Source: Streptomyces roseus
GTDB taxonomy: Bacteria; Actinomycetota; Actinomycetes; Streptomycetales; Streptomycetaceae
Assembly: GCF_001044425.1 (NCBI RefSeq)
Contig: NZ_LFML01000020.1
Location: 22,330-86,329 of the forward strand
Reading direction: 5' to 3'
Length of the DNA: 64,000 nt
The notes under the pieces are model-generated. The model worked only from the letters and a program-made list of their open reading frames with translations, did not search any database and was not told the DNA's origin. How positions within the stretch are numbered: the stretch's first letter is position 1; each line of letters opens with the position of its first letter. Position numbers and translations under genes: made by a program. Positions 7,602 to 15,234 of the stretch are shown here, piece by piece.

Positions 7602-8825
7602 TTACGCGGGGGCCGGGCCGGAGGCCTCGGCCGAGGCCAGCCACAGGTCCGGGCCGAACACCTCGTAGTGGATGTCCGCGGCCGACACGCCCCGGGCGAG
7701 CAGCTGCGCGCGCACGGACCGCATGAAGGGGAGGGGCCCGCAGAGGTACGCCGCTGTGCCCGGGGCCACCGTCACGTCCGCCAGGTCCAGGCGGCCCTCG
7801 CCGTCGCCCGGCTCGGCGCCGGCCTCGTACCAGAAGCGGACCGAGGCGTCGGCGAGCTTGTGGGCCAGGGCCCGGTGGTCGGCCCGCAGCGCGTGGTCGG
7901 CGGGGGAGCGGTCGGCGTGCAGAACGGTCACGGGGGCGGTGTGGCCGGTGTCGGCGAGGTGCTCCAGCATCGACAGCATCGGGGTGCAGCCGATTCCGGC
8001 CGAGGCGAGCAGGACCGGTGCGGCGGAGTCCCGCAGGACGAGGTCGCCGTAGGGGGCGGAGACCCGCAGGGTGTCGCCGGTCGCGATCCGGGCGTGCAGG
8101 TGGTTCGAGACCTCGCCGTCGGGGCCGCCGCCCGGGCCCTCGCCGCGGACCCGCTTGACGGTGATCGACCGGGCCGGGGAGCCGGGCGCGCTGGAGAGGC
8201 TGTACTGGCGTATCTGCCGGGCCCCGTCGGCCAGTTCCACCTGGACCGAGACGTACTGGCCGGGCTTGAACGAGGGGGCAGTGGCGCCGTCGGCCGGGAC
8301 CAGGTGGAAGGTGGTGCAGTCCGCGGTCTCCTCGACGCGGGCGGCGACCGTCCAGGTGCGCCAGACGTCGCCGGCCAGGACCTGCCGCCCGGCGTAGAGC
8401 CGCTCCTCGAGGGCGATCAGGGAGTTGGCCATCAGCCAGTACACCTCGCCCCAGGCCTCGGCCACCTCCGGGGTGACGGCCTCGCCGAGGATCTCGGCGA
8501 TCGCCGCGAAGAGGTACCGGTGGACCACGGGGTACTGCTCGCGCGTGACGCCGAGCGAGGCGTGCTTGTGCGCGATGCGCTCCAGCATCACGTCCGGGCG
8601 GGTGTCCGGGTGGGCGACGAGGTGGGTCGCGAAGGCGGCGATGGAGCCGGCGAGGGCCTGCTTCTGGAGGCCGGCGTTCTGGTTGCCGCGGTTGAACAGG
8701 TCCCGGAGCAGCTCCGGGTGGGCCGCGAACAGCTTCGTGTAGAAGAGGTCCGCGATGTCGCCGATGGCCGCGCCGACGGCGGGCAGGGTGGCGCGTACGG
8801 TCTCGGTCGACTTCTCGGACAGCAT
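7602..8825 (-). CDS. hmpA: Flavohemoglobin, nitric oxide dioxygenase
   Basis: 407 residues, the normal flavohemoglobin length. The globin domain covers about residues 1-140, including FYTKLFAAHPEL and HKHASLGV with the proximal histidine. Next come a ferredoxin-reductase-type FAD domain (GQYVSVQV, RQYSLSSAPG) and a NAD domain (LLASAGIGCTPMLSM). The enzyme turns NO, O2 and NAD(P)H into nitrate in the cytoplasm. ATG 8825 has GAGGAG five bases upstream. A 23-bp inverted repeat resembling an NsrR site lies 27-50 bp upstream, and nsrR itself is the next gene on the same strand. Confidence 0.95.
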   Translation of the reverse strand: MLSEKSTETVRATLPAVGAAIGDIADLFYTKLFAAHPELLRDLFNRGNQNAGLQKQALAGSIAAFATHLVAHPDTRPDVMLERIAHKHASLGVTREQYPVVHRYLFAAIAEILGEAVTPEVAEAWGEVYWLMANSLIALEERLYAGRQVLAGDVWRTWTVAARVEETADCTTFHLVPADGATAPSFKPGQYVSVQVELADGARQIRQYSLSSAPGSPARSITVKRVRGEGPGGGPDGEVSNHLHARIATGDTLRVSAPYGDLVLRDSAAPVLLASAGIGCTPMLSMLEHLADTGHTAPVTVLHADRSPADHALRADHRALAHKLADASVRFWYEAGAEPGDGEGRLDLADVTVAPGTAAYLCGPLPFMRSVRAQLLARGVSAADIHYEVFGPDLWLASAEASGPAPA

Positions 8826-8852
8826 GGGGGCTCCTCTTCGCGCACATCGGCT

Positions 8853-8875
8853 AATAGGTATCTGGGATGCTTATT
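8853..8875. promoter_or_regulatory. Predicted NsrR operator upstream of hmpA
   Basis: AATAGGTATC at 8853-8862 and GATGCTTATT at 8866-8875 form an imperfect inverted repeat of 23 bp. This matches the size and A/T-rich ends of Streptomyces NsrR sites (two 11-bp arms with one central base). It sits just upstream of the hmpA ribosome site, where binding would block transcription until NO damages the NsrR cluster. Confidence 0.7.
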
Positions 8876-9000
8876 TTTGGACGCGGGTGCGCCCGGGTAC
8901 ACCCGTTCGGGCCGTTGATGTCAGGTGGTGGGAACCGGCCAACGGGCCCACCGGGCAACCAGCAGGGCGGCCCGCTCGCCGGGGCGGCCGGCCCCGGCGG

Positions 9001-9456
9001 TCAGGGGCCCGCCGTCCGCCCCGGCGGTCCGCCCGAGATGCCCAGCAGCAGCGGGCCGGTCGGCGCCGCGACGAGGTCGTCCACCGTCAGCGGGTCCAGC
9101 GCGGCGAAGAACGCCTCCTGGGCCCGGCGCAGCGCGCCCCGCAGGACGCAGGCCCCGCGCAGCGGGCAGGGGGTGGCGCCCTCGCAGTCCACCACGTCGC
9201 CCGCACCCTCCAGTTCGCGGACCACCCCGCCCACCGGGGCGGCCCGCCCGGCGGCGGTCAGGGCCAGGCCGCCGCCGCGGCCGCGCCGCGCCTCGACCAG
9301 GCCGAGGTGCTGGAGCCGGGCGACCACCTTCGCCGTGTGCGTGTACGGGACCTCCATGGCCGCCGCCACGTCGCGCGTGGTCGGGAGGTCCGCGTCCGCG
9401 ACGGCCAGGCGCATCAGCACGCGCAGCGCCAGGTCGGTGAATCGGGTCAGCCGCAT
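9001..9456 (-). CDS. nsrR: Rrf2-family NO-sensing repressor NsrR
   Basis: 151 residues. An amino-terminal winged helix-turn-helix (LTRFTDLALRVLMRLA, then TTRDVAAAMEVPYTHTAKVV) is followed by the cluster loop CEGATPCPLRGAC. Cys91, Cys97 and Cys103 with Asp8 reproduce the ligand set described for S. coelicolor NsrR (Asp8 and three cysteines at the same spacing). The protein represses NO-detoxification genes as [4Fe-4S] holoprotein and lets go when the cluster is nitrosylated. It is adjacent to hmpA on the same strand. The ATG is only six bases after a -10 box, so the message is leaderless and probably autorepressed. Confidence 0.95.
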   Translation of the reverse strand: MRLTRFTDLALRVLMRLAVADADLPTTRDVAAAMEVPYTHTAKVVARLQHLGLVEARRGRGGGLALTAAGRAAPVGGVVRELEGAGDVVDCEGATPCPLRGACVLRGALRRAQEAFFAALDPLTVDDLVAAPTGPLLLGISGGPPGRTAGP

Positions 9457-9462
9457 GCGCCC

Positions 9463-9494
9463 ACCCTAGAAAACTTGCAAATGCCGTGCAAATT
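9463..9494 (-). promoter_or_regulatory. nsrR promoter with overlapping NsrR operator
   Basis: On the minus strand TTGCAC (9491-9486) and TAGGGT (9468-9463) are separated by 17 bp, and the nsrR ATG starts six bases beyond the -10, making a leaderless transcript. AACTTGCA at 9472-9479 and TGCAAATT at 9487-9494 form an inverted repeat spanning 23 bp, the NsrR site size, covering the -35 and spacer. This fits direct autorepression. Confidence 0.75.
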
Positions 9495-9688
9495 AAGGGC
9501 CTTCGGCCGCCCCCGAGCGCGAGGTGGCCGGAATCCGTGGGATGGAAGCGGCCCGTGGGCGCGAGGTGACCCCAAAGGGTGCCCACACCCGGACGGAGTA
9601 GTCCCACCCTTTTGTGTAATGGTCCCACCACGTTCCGCACTGGAAGGCTGCATCCCGCAGATCCACGGAGTGATCGAAAGGGATACAC
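9495..9688 (+). promoter_or_regulatory. Upstream region of the encapsulin gene with direct repeats
   Basis: No gene is visible in this stretch. GTCCCACC occurs at 9601-9608 and again at 9622-9629, exactly 21 bp apart (two helical turns), on either side of TGTAAT at 9614-9619, which could serve as a -10 box. The start codon at 9689 has AAGGGA six bases upstream. Confidence 0.4.
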
Positions 9689-11095
9689 ATGTCGGTCCAG
9701 GCAGGTTCCGAATCCGAGGTCCAGGCACCGCAGAGGAGTCTTGCGACCGCGGCCGCGCGGAACTTGGCAACCACGACCAAGTCCGCTCCGCAGATGCAGG
9801 AGATCACCTCCCGGTGGCTCCTGAAGATGCTCCCGTGGGTGTCCGTGCAGGGCGGCACCTACCGGGTCAACCGGCGGCTGAGCTACTCGGTCGGCGACGG
9901 ACGCGTGGAGTTCATCAAGACCGGGACCCAGGTCCAGGTCATCCCGGCCGAGCTCGGCGAACTCCCGCTGCTGCGCACCTACGAGGACCTGGACGTGCTC
10001 ACCGAGCTCGCCCAGCGGTGCCGGCAGGTCGACTTCGAGGCCGGCCAGGAGCTGACCTCCTTCGGCAGCACCTCCGACACCGTGTTCCTGCTGGCGCACG
10101 GCCGCGTCGAGCAGATCGGCCCCGGCCCCTACGGCGACGACGCCGTCCTGCGGACCGTCGCCGACGGCGCCTACTTCGGCGAGGACTCCCTCGTCGACGA
10201 GGAGGCGATCTGGGAGTACACCGCCCGCGCCGTCACCTCCGGCACCGCGCTCGTCCTGTCCCGCCAGGACTTCCAGCTGCTCGCCGACCGCGTCGACTCG
10301 CTGCGCGCGCACGTGGAGGCCCAGCGCGCCCTGCCCGCCCAGCGCTCCAACCAGTACGGCGAGGCCGCGATCGACCTCTCCGCCGGCCACCACGGCGAGG
10401 CCGTCCTGCCCGGCACCTTCGTGGACTACGAGGCCAGGCCGCGCGAGTACGAGCTCTCCATTGCACAAACGGTCCTGCGGGTGCACACGCGCGTCGCCGA
10501 CCTCTACAACCAGCCGATGAACCAGACCGAGCAGCAGTTGCGGCTCACGGTCGAGGCGCTGCGCGAGCGCCAGGAGCACGAGATGCTCAACAACCCGGAG
10601 TTCGGCCTGCTCCACAACGCCGACTACGACCAGCGCATCCAGCCGCACGACGGCGGGCCCAGCCCCGACGACATGGACCAGCTGCTCAGCATGCGGCGCG
10701 GCTCCGACCTGTTCCTCGCCCACCCCAAGGCCATCGCCGCCTTCGGCCGCGAGTGCAACAAGCGGGGCCTGGTCCCGGAGACGGTCGACGTCGCCGGCAC
10801 CCGGATGACGACCTGGCGGGGCGTGCCGATCTTCCCGTGCAACAAGATCCCGATCAGCGACGCCCGGACCACGTCCATCCTCTGCATGCGCACCGGCGAG
10901 GACGAGTCCGGGGTCATCGGCCTCCACCAGCCCGGCATCCCGGACGAGATCGAGCCGAGCATGTCGGTGCGCTTCATGGGGATCAGCGAGCAGGCGATCA
11001 TCTCGTACCTGGTCACCGCGTACTTCTCGGCGGCGGTCCTGGTGCCGGACGCGCTCGGCATCCTGGAGAACGTCGAGATCGCCCGCTGGCGCTGA
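9689..11095 (+). CDS. eshB: Family 2B encapsulin shell protein with cNMP-binding domain (EshA/EshB type)
   Basis: 468 residues. Residues 1-90 and about 215-468 form the HK97-type capsid shell fold in two parts. Residues 95-205 are an inserted cyclic-nucleotide-binding domain ([31 protein letters not shown], then GAYFGEDSL). Proteins of this class, including Streptomyces EshA and EshB, assemble into protein nanocompartments; EshA was linked earlier to ppGpp and antibiotic production. The inserted domain may let a nucleotide ligand influence the shell. The next gene, 47 bp on, encodes a polyprenyl synthase, the usual cargo enzyme type for this family. EshB rather than EshA is inferred from the neighbouring genes. 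Confidence 0.9.
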   Translation: MSVQAGSESEVQAPQRSLATAAARNLATTTKSAPQMQEITSRWLLKMLPWVSVQGGTYRVNRRLSYSVGDGRVEFIKTGTQVQVIPAELGELPLLRTYEDLDVLTELAQRCRQVDFEAGQELTSFGSTSDTVFLLAHGRVEQIGPGPYGDDAVLRTVADGAYFGEDSLVDEEAIWEYTARAVTSGTALVLSRQDFQLLADRVDSLRAHVEAQRALPAQRSNQYGEAAIDLSAGHHGEAVLPGTFVDYEARPREYELSIAQTVLRVHTRVADLYNQPMNQTEQQLRLTVEALRERQEHEMLNNPEFGLLHNADYDQRIQPHDGGPSPDDMDQLLSMRRGSDLFLAHPKAIAAFGRECNKRGLVPETVDVAGTRMTTWRGVPIFPCNKIPISDARTTSILCMRTGEDESGVIGLHQPGIPDEIEPSMSVRFMGISEQAIISYLVTAYFSAAVLVPDALGILENVEIARWR

Positions 11096-11142
11096 GGGCC
11101 GGCCGAGCGGGACCACCGGGGATCGGGGATCGGGGAGACGCC

Positions 11143-12198
11143 ATGGGCACCACTGAGGCGATCACGACCGGCGAGGGGCACGAGGCCGCGGCGCTGCTGG
11201 AGCGGACGAGGGAAACGGTCTACCCGGAGCTGCGCCGCACCGTCGAGAGCCTGCCGGGCTCGATGCGGCGCGTGGCGATGTACCACTTCGGCTGGGAGCG
11301 GGCGGACGGCACCCCGGCCGCGGGCAACGCGGGCAAGGCCATCCGGCCCGCCCTCGTGCTCGCCGCGGCCCGGGCCCTGCGGGGCGACCGGGACGAGAAG
11401 GAGGCCGAGGGCGTCGTACGGGCCGCGACGGCCGTGGAGCTGGCGCACAACTTCACGCTGCTGCACGACGACGTCATCGACAAGGACGCCGAGCGCCGGG
11501 GCAGACCCACCGCCTGGACCGTGTTCGGGATACCGGACGCGATCATCACCGGCGACGCGATGATGGCGCTCGCGACCCGGCTGCTGGCGCAGGATCCGCA
11601 CCCCGCCTCGGCGGCGGCCTCGGCGCGGCTCTCGGCCTGCGTCATCGAGCTGTGCGCCGGCCAGCAGGCGGACTGCGCGTTCGAGCACCGCCCGCACGTC
11701 TCCCTCGACGAGTGCCTGACGATGGCGACGGCCAAGACCGGCGCCCTGCTGGGCTGCGCCTGCGCGCTCGGCGCGCTCTACGCGGGCGCCGGACCGGACG
11801 AGGTCGACGCGATGGACGCGTTCGGGCGGGAGGCCGGGCTGGCCTTCCAGCTGATCGACGACCTGATCGGCATCTGGGGGGATCCCGTGCACACCGGCAA
11901 GCCCGCCGGGGCCGATCTGATCGCCCGCAAGAAGTCCCTCCCGGTCGTGGCCGCCCTCACCTCGGGCACCGCGGCCGGCGAGCAGCTGGCGGCCCTGTAC
12001 GCCGGCCCCATGACCGGGGACGACGTGCGCGAGGCGGCCGAGGCGGTGGACCGGGCCGGCGGGCGCGACTGGGCGCAGGCCCATGCCGCGGACCGGATGG
12101 GCCGGGCGGTGCAGCTGCTGTCCCGGGCCGTGCCGGACCTGGGGGCGGCGGGCGGGCTGCTGGCGCTGGCGGAGTTCGTGACGCGGCGTACGAAGTGA
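11143..12198 (+). CDS. Polyprenyl diphosphate synthase, probable encapsulin cargo
   Basis: 351 residues of the all-alpha trans-isoprenyl diphosphate synthase fold. The first aspartate-rich motif is LLHDDVIDKDAERRGRP, the second LIDDLIGIWGD; GKAIRPALVLAAARAL carries the homoallylic-substrate Lys/Arg. The enzyme joins isopentenyl diphosphate to an allylic diphosphate, giving a geranyl- to geranylgeranyl-length product. It follows the shell gene and has GGAG five bases before ATG 11143. Known cargo enzymes of family 2 encapsulins often carry a long disordered leader; here only about 25 residues precede the fold, so how it would be loaded is open. Confidence 0.9.
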   Translation: MGTTEAITTGEGHEAAALLERTRETVYPELRRTVESLPGSMRRVAMYHFGWERADGTPAAGNAGKAIRPALVLAAARALRGDRDEKEAEGVVRAATAVELAHNFTLLHDDVIDKDAERRGRPTAWTVFGIPDAIITGDAMMALATRLLAQDPHPASAAASARLSACVIELCAGQQADCAFEHRPHVSLDECLTMATAKTGALLGCACALGALYAGAGPDEVDAMDAFGREAGLAFQLIDDLIGIWGDPVHTGKPAGADLIARKKSLPVVAALTSGTAAGEQLAALYAGPMTGDDVREAAEAVDRAGGRDWAQAHAADRMGRAVQLLSRAVPDLGAAGGLLALAEFVTRRTK

Positions 12199-12228
12199 GG
12201 GCGTGGCGGGGGCCGCCGCGCTGCGCGC

Positions 12229-12268
12229 AAGCCCTGTTCCGGCACCTCATGGTGCCGGAACAGGGCTT
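12229..12268. terminator. 18-bp perfect hairpin after the polyprenyl synthase gene
   Basis: Bases 12229-12246 pair perfectly with 12251-12268 around a TCAT loop. There is no U tract, as is usual for strong Streptomyces terminators. It closes the encapsulin operon. Confidence 0.85.
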
Positions 12269-12295
12269 TCCGCCGCTCTGGAGCAACTCTAGGAT
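12267..12295 (+). promoter_or_regulatory. Promoter of the acetyltransferase gene
   Basis: TAGGAT at 12290-12295 is an exact -10 consensus for Streptomyces housekeeping promoters. A weak -35, TTTCCG, lies 17 bp upstream. The start codon follows at 12335 with a short leader. Confidence 0.55.
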
Positions 12296-12334
12296 CGCTC
12301 GCGGTGGTTGAGACGTGAGCGAAGGGTGTGACCA

Positions 12335-12946
12335 GTGGCGCTGGAGATACGTCGGGCCGAGCAGTCGGACCGGGACGCGGTGGCCCGCCTCCTCGACGAG
12401 GCCTTCCGCACCGACCCCGTGAGCAGCTGGGTCTTCCCGGACCCGGAGCACCGGGCGGCGGTCCACGCCAAGTTCCTGGGCGTCTTCGTGGACGTGGCCC
12501 TGGAGGAGGGCCGGATCGACTACGCGGTGGACGGCTCGGCGGCCGCCCTGTGGCTGCGCGTCCCGGCCGGGGATCCGGAGGGGGAGGCCGCCGAGGACGA
12601 CGTGCCGGCGCGGATGCGGGCGGCCGCCGACCCCGGCAACGAGCGGTGCGAGCTCGTCGGCCGGCTGACCGGCGAGGTCCACCCGACCGCCGAGGAGCAC
12701 GAGTACCTGCTGATGATCGCGGTCGCCCCGGACCGCCAGGGCGAGGGCCTCGGGACGGAGCTGATGCGGCCGGTGCTGGAGCGCTGCGACCGCGAGGGAG
12801 TGCCGGCCTACCTGGAGGCGAGCAGCGAGCGCAGCAGGGAGCTGTACGAGCGGCTCGGCTGGGTGTTCACGGGCGAGGCGGTGCGGCTGCCGCAGGGTCC
12901 GCTGATGTGGCCCATGTGGCGCAAGCCGCAGGGGACGGCCGCGTAA
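12335..12946 (+). CDS. GNAT family N-acetyltransferase
   Basis: 203 residues with the acetyl-CoA-binding loop LLMIAVAPDRQGEGLGTELM (Q/R-x-x-G-x-G/A) at about residues 130-150 and the closing ASSERSRELYERLGWVFTGE. The amino end (IRRAEQSDRDAVARLLDEAF) is the usual first helix. The architecture suits small-molecule acetylation; the substrate is unknown. Start GTG 12335 has AGGGTG upstream. It stands alone between two stop signals, with its own TAGGAT promoter. Confidence 0.85.
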   Translation: MALEIRRAEQSDRDAVARLLDEAFRTDPVSSWVFPDPEHRAAVHAKFLGVFVDVALEEGRIDYAVDGSAAALWLRVPAGDPEGEAAEDDVPARMRAAADPGNERCELVGRLTGEVHPTAEEHEYLLMIAVAPDRQGEGLGTELMRPVLERCDREGVPAYLEASSERSRELYERLGWVFTGEAVRLPQGPLMWPMWRKPQGTAA

Positions 12947-13060
12947 GGACCGCGGACGCGAGTGCCCCCGCGAGCGCGTACGCACCGCACGGCCCCGGTC
13001 GCGGTACGTCGCCGGGCGCCGGGCACCGCCGGACGCGCGGAACCGGCCTACCGTGGAGGT

Positions 13061-13297
13061 ATGGCCGGTGAACAGCACCAACAGAAGGATCGGCGCCACC
13101 CGCAGCCGCACGAGGTCGTGGCCCCGCAGGCCGGGCACGAACAGCTCACGTGCCCGGTCTGCGGTCGCTCCGTCAACACCCTCGTGCGGCGGCGCAAGGC
13201 GCTCGGGATCTTCGTTCCGGAATGGGTGCCGGGTCCCTGCCGGAACCCGGACTGCCCCGAGTACGAAGCCGAGGTGGCCAAACTGCCCGAGCTCTGA
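13061..13297 (+). CDS. Small zinc-ribbon protein, function unknown
   Basis: 78 residues. A basic, histidine-rich amino part is followed by CPVCGRSVNTLVRRRKALG and GPCRNPDCPEY, two Cys pairs that could bind one zinc ion. TACCGT at 13049-13054 lies six bases before ATG 13061, so the message is probably leaderless; GGAGGT also abuts the start codon. The gene ends exactly where the convergent snapalysin gene ends (13297/13298). A conserved actinobacterial zinc-ribbon protein is likely, but no role can be assigned. Confidence 0.7.
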   Translation: MAGEQHQQKDRRHPQPHEVVAPQAGHEQLTCPVCGRSVNTLVRRRKALGIFVPEWVPGPCRNPDCPEYEAEVAKLPEL

Positions 13298-13963
13298 CTA
13301 GCCCTTCGTCCCCAGGCCCGACGCGGCCAGCCCGTTGGCCCACAGCTGGTTCACGCGCGAGCGTTCCGTGCTGTTCGGGTAGGGGTTCTGGCAGGAGGTG
13401 CCGGGACCGCCGCCCGACATCAGCTCGGAGCAGGGGCCCGAGTAGTGGTCCGGCAGGCCGAGCACGTGGCCGGTCTCGTGCGCGGTGACCCGGGTGGAGT
13501 TGTACTGCTGGTTCTGCCGGTAGTCGAGGAAGATGTAGCCCCGGCCGTGGCCGTCGGTGCTCGCGTACGAACCGCGCGAGTCGTTGCCCTCGTAGTACGA
13601 GAAGTTCCCGCCGGAGGAGACCTCCTGGAGCTTCACGTTCGAGACCGAGCTGTTCCATATCTGGGTGGAGCTGGCTATCTGGCTGCGGAAGCTGGGCGCG
13701 TTGCGCGTGTTGTACGTGACGGTCACCGCGAGGACGCCCGGGTTCGCGGCGCGCTGCTCGGCGACCGAGCGCTGCACGGCCTCGAAGAAGGCGCGGTTCG
13801 CGTCCTGGTTCTCCTGCGAGCGCTCGTACGCCGCGTAGCTCGCGGAGTTGCCGACGGGAGCGGGGGCGGCGCTGGCCGTGGGGACGGCGCCGAGCGCGGC
13901 GGCGAAGCCGAGGCCGATGGTGGCGGCCAGGACGGCCTTTCGGGACGTACGGGAGTGGCGCAT
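13298..13963 (-). CDS. snpA: Snapalysin, secreted small neutral metalloprotease (M7)
   Basis: 221 residues. A Sec signal peptide covers about residues 1-32 (basic start, hydrophobic core, ASA-A site), followed by a short propeptide. The catalytic segment is THETGH-like: [18 protein letters not shown], with zinc ligands His162, His166 and Asp172 and catalytic Glu163, the HExxHxxGxxD signature of snapalysins. Cys178 and Cys191 can form a disulfide. It is secreted and degrades milk and other proteins. ATG 13963 has GGAG upstream. A divergent LysR gene and a LysR box lie upstream, the classic snpA/snpR arrangement. Confidence 0.95.
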   Translation of the reverse strand: MRHSRTSRKAVLAATIGLGFAAALGAVPTASAAPAPVGNSASYAAYERSQENQDANRAFFEAVQRSVAEQRAANPGVLAVTVTYNTRNAPSFRSQIASSTQIWNSSVSNVKLQEVSSGGNFSYYEGNDSRGSYASTDGHGRGYIFLDYRQNQQYNSTRVTAHETGHVLGLPDHYSGPCSELMSGGGPGTSCQNPYPNSTERSRVNQLWANGLAASGLGTKG

Positions 13964-14054
13964 GTGGGGGAGCTCCTACTCATCCGGTGCGGGGGGTGGT
14001 CGTTCGGTACCGGAGTCTGCGGGAGCGGGAGCGGCCGGCGGATGATGTCAGCCA

Positions 14055-14075
14055 CCGATAGCGCCGCCCTATCGG
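14055..14075. promoter_or_regulatory. LysR box between snapalysin and its regulator
   Basis: CCGATAG (14055-14061) and CTATCGG (14069-14075) form a perfect inverted repeat with seven bases between. It contains the T-N11-A pattern of LysR-type sites. It is 92 bp upstream of snapalysin and 96 bp upstream of the regulator. Confidence 0.8.
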
Positions 14076-14170
14076 GAAGATTTCGGAAGGTCAACTTCCA
14101 TGAGAATGGCGGGATTCGGTGGGGTATCAGTGGCTGGTGCGGTCCGCTGGGACCGGCCTACCCTCGGGTC

Positions 14171-15103
14171 ATGGAGCTTGAGGTGAGGCACCTGCGCGCA
14201 CTGTGCGCCATTGCCGACGCCGGCAGTCTGCACAAAGCCGCGCGGCAGCTCGGCGTGAGCCAGCCCTCCCTGACGACCCAGCTGCGGCGCATCGAACGCG
14301 CTCTGGACGGGGAACTGTTCCTGCGCGAGCGCACCGGCTGCCGGCCCACCCCGTTCGGCCGCACCGTCCTGGGCCGGGCCCGGCCGCTGCTGGCCGAGAT
14401 GGCCGCGCTCGTCGCCGAGGCCAGGGCGCTGGCGCGCGGACCGCGGCTGAACATCGGCTCCACCGCCAGCCGCGCCATACCGGGGTGGCTGCGCCGGATC
14501 CACCGCAGGATGCCGGAAACCGAGACCTCGCTGGTGGTGGACGTCTCGGCCAACGCCCTGCTGCGGATGGTGGCTTCCGGCCAGCTGGACGTCGCCTTCG
14601 TCCACGAGGTGGAGGGCAGCTCGCTGCTGATCCCCGCCGGGCTGCAGCTGCGGGTCCTGATGGAGCGGGAGCCGCAGTTCGTGTCGATGTCCCGGGACCA
14701 CCCGGCGGCGCGCCGGCCGGTGGTCGAGTTACAGGACCTGGCGGCCGACCGGTGGACGGTCGACCCCTCCGTGGACGGCGAATGGGACGGCCTGCGCCGG
14801 GTGTTCGCCGGGGCCGGGCTGGACCCGCCCGTCCTGCACGCCGACTACCACACCGCGACCTCGCTCATCGTCTCCGGCGAGGCGGTGGCCCCCTGCCAGC
14901 CGACGTCGGGGCCGCGCGACGACATGGCGATCCGCCCGCTCTCCGGCGACCCCCTGGCGGTCCGGCTGCTGCTGGCCTCCCGCCCGGGCGCGCACGCCGA
15001 GGTCTTCGAGGACCTGCGCGCCGCCTACCGCGAGGCCGCCCTGCGCACGCCTCCGTACCGTGCCTGGCTCCACCACCACGAGAGCCCCCTCCTGGCCGCG
15101 TAG
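14171..15103 (+). CDS. snpR: LysR-family activator of snapalysin
   Basis: 310 residues. The amino-terminal winged helix-turn-helix is textbook LysR (LRALCAIADAGSLHKAARQLGVSQPSLTTQLRRIERAL), followed by a periplasmic-binding-like effector domain from about residue 90. Its divergent placement beside the M7 protease and the T-N11-A box in between match the known snpA/snpR pair, in which the regulator activates protease transcription. The -10 box TACCCT (14159-14164) is six bases before ATG 14171, so the transcript is leaderless. The effector is unknown. Confidence 0.9.
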   Translation: MELEVRHLRALCAIADAGSLHKAARQLGVSQPSLTTQLRRIERALDGELFLRERTGCRPTPFGRTVLGRARPLLAEMAALVAEARALARGPRLNIGSTASRAIPGWLRRIHRRMPETETSLVVDVSANALLRMVASGQLDVAFVHEVEGSSLLIPAGLQLRVLMEREPQFVSMSRDHPAARRPVVELQDLAADRWTVDPSVDGEWDGLRRVFAGAGLDPPVLHADYHTATSLIVSGEAVAPCQPTSGPRDDMAIRPLSGDPLAVRLLLASRPGAHAEVFEDLRAAYREAALRTPPYRAWLHHHESPLLAA

Positions 15104-15146
15104 CGCGCCGACTCGCGACACAACGCGACTGCCCTCCGGGTGGGGC

Positions 15147-15200
15147 TTGACTTCGGCGTGCCGCGATATATCGTGTTCTCGGAAGACGCGATATGTTGCG
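15147..15200 (+). promoter_or_regulatory. Promoter and PadR-type operator of the DUF4097/padR operon
   Basis: TTGACT (15147-15152) and TATCGT (15169-15174) with a 16-bp spacer make a good promoter. The perfect palindrome CGATATATCG (15164-15173) overlaps the -10, and a second copy of the half-site, CGCGATAT, begins at 15187 downstream of the start point. This is the expected layout for repression by the PadR protein encoded second in the operon. Confidence 0.75.
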
Positions 15201-15234
15201 TGCCGTGTCCGTACGCCGAGGAGGCTCAAGCACC

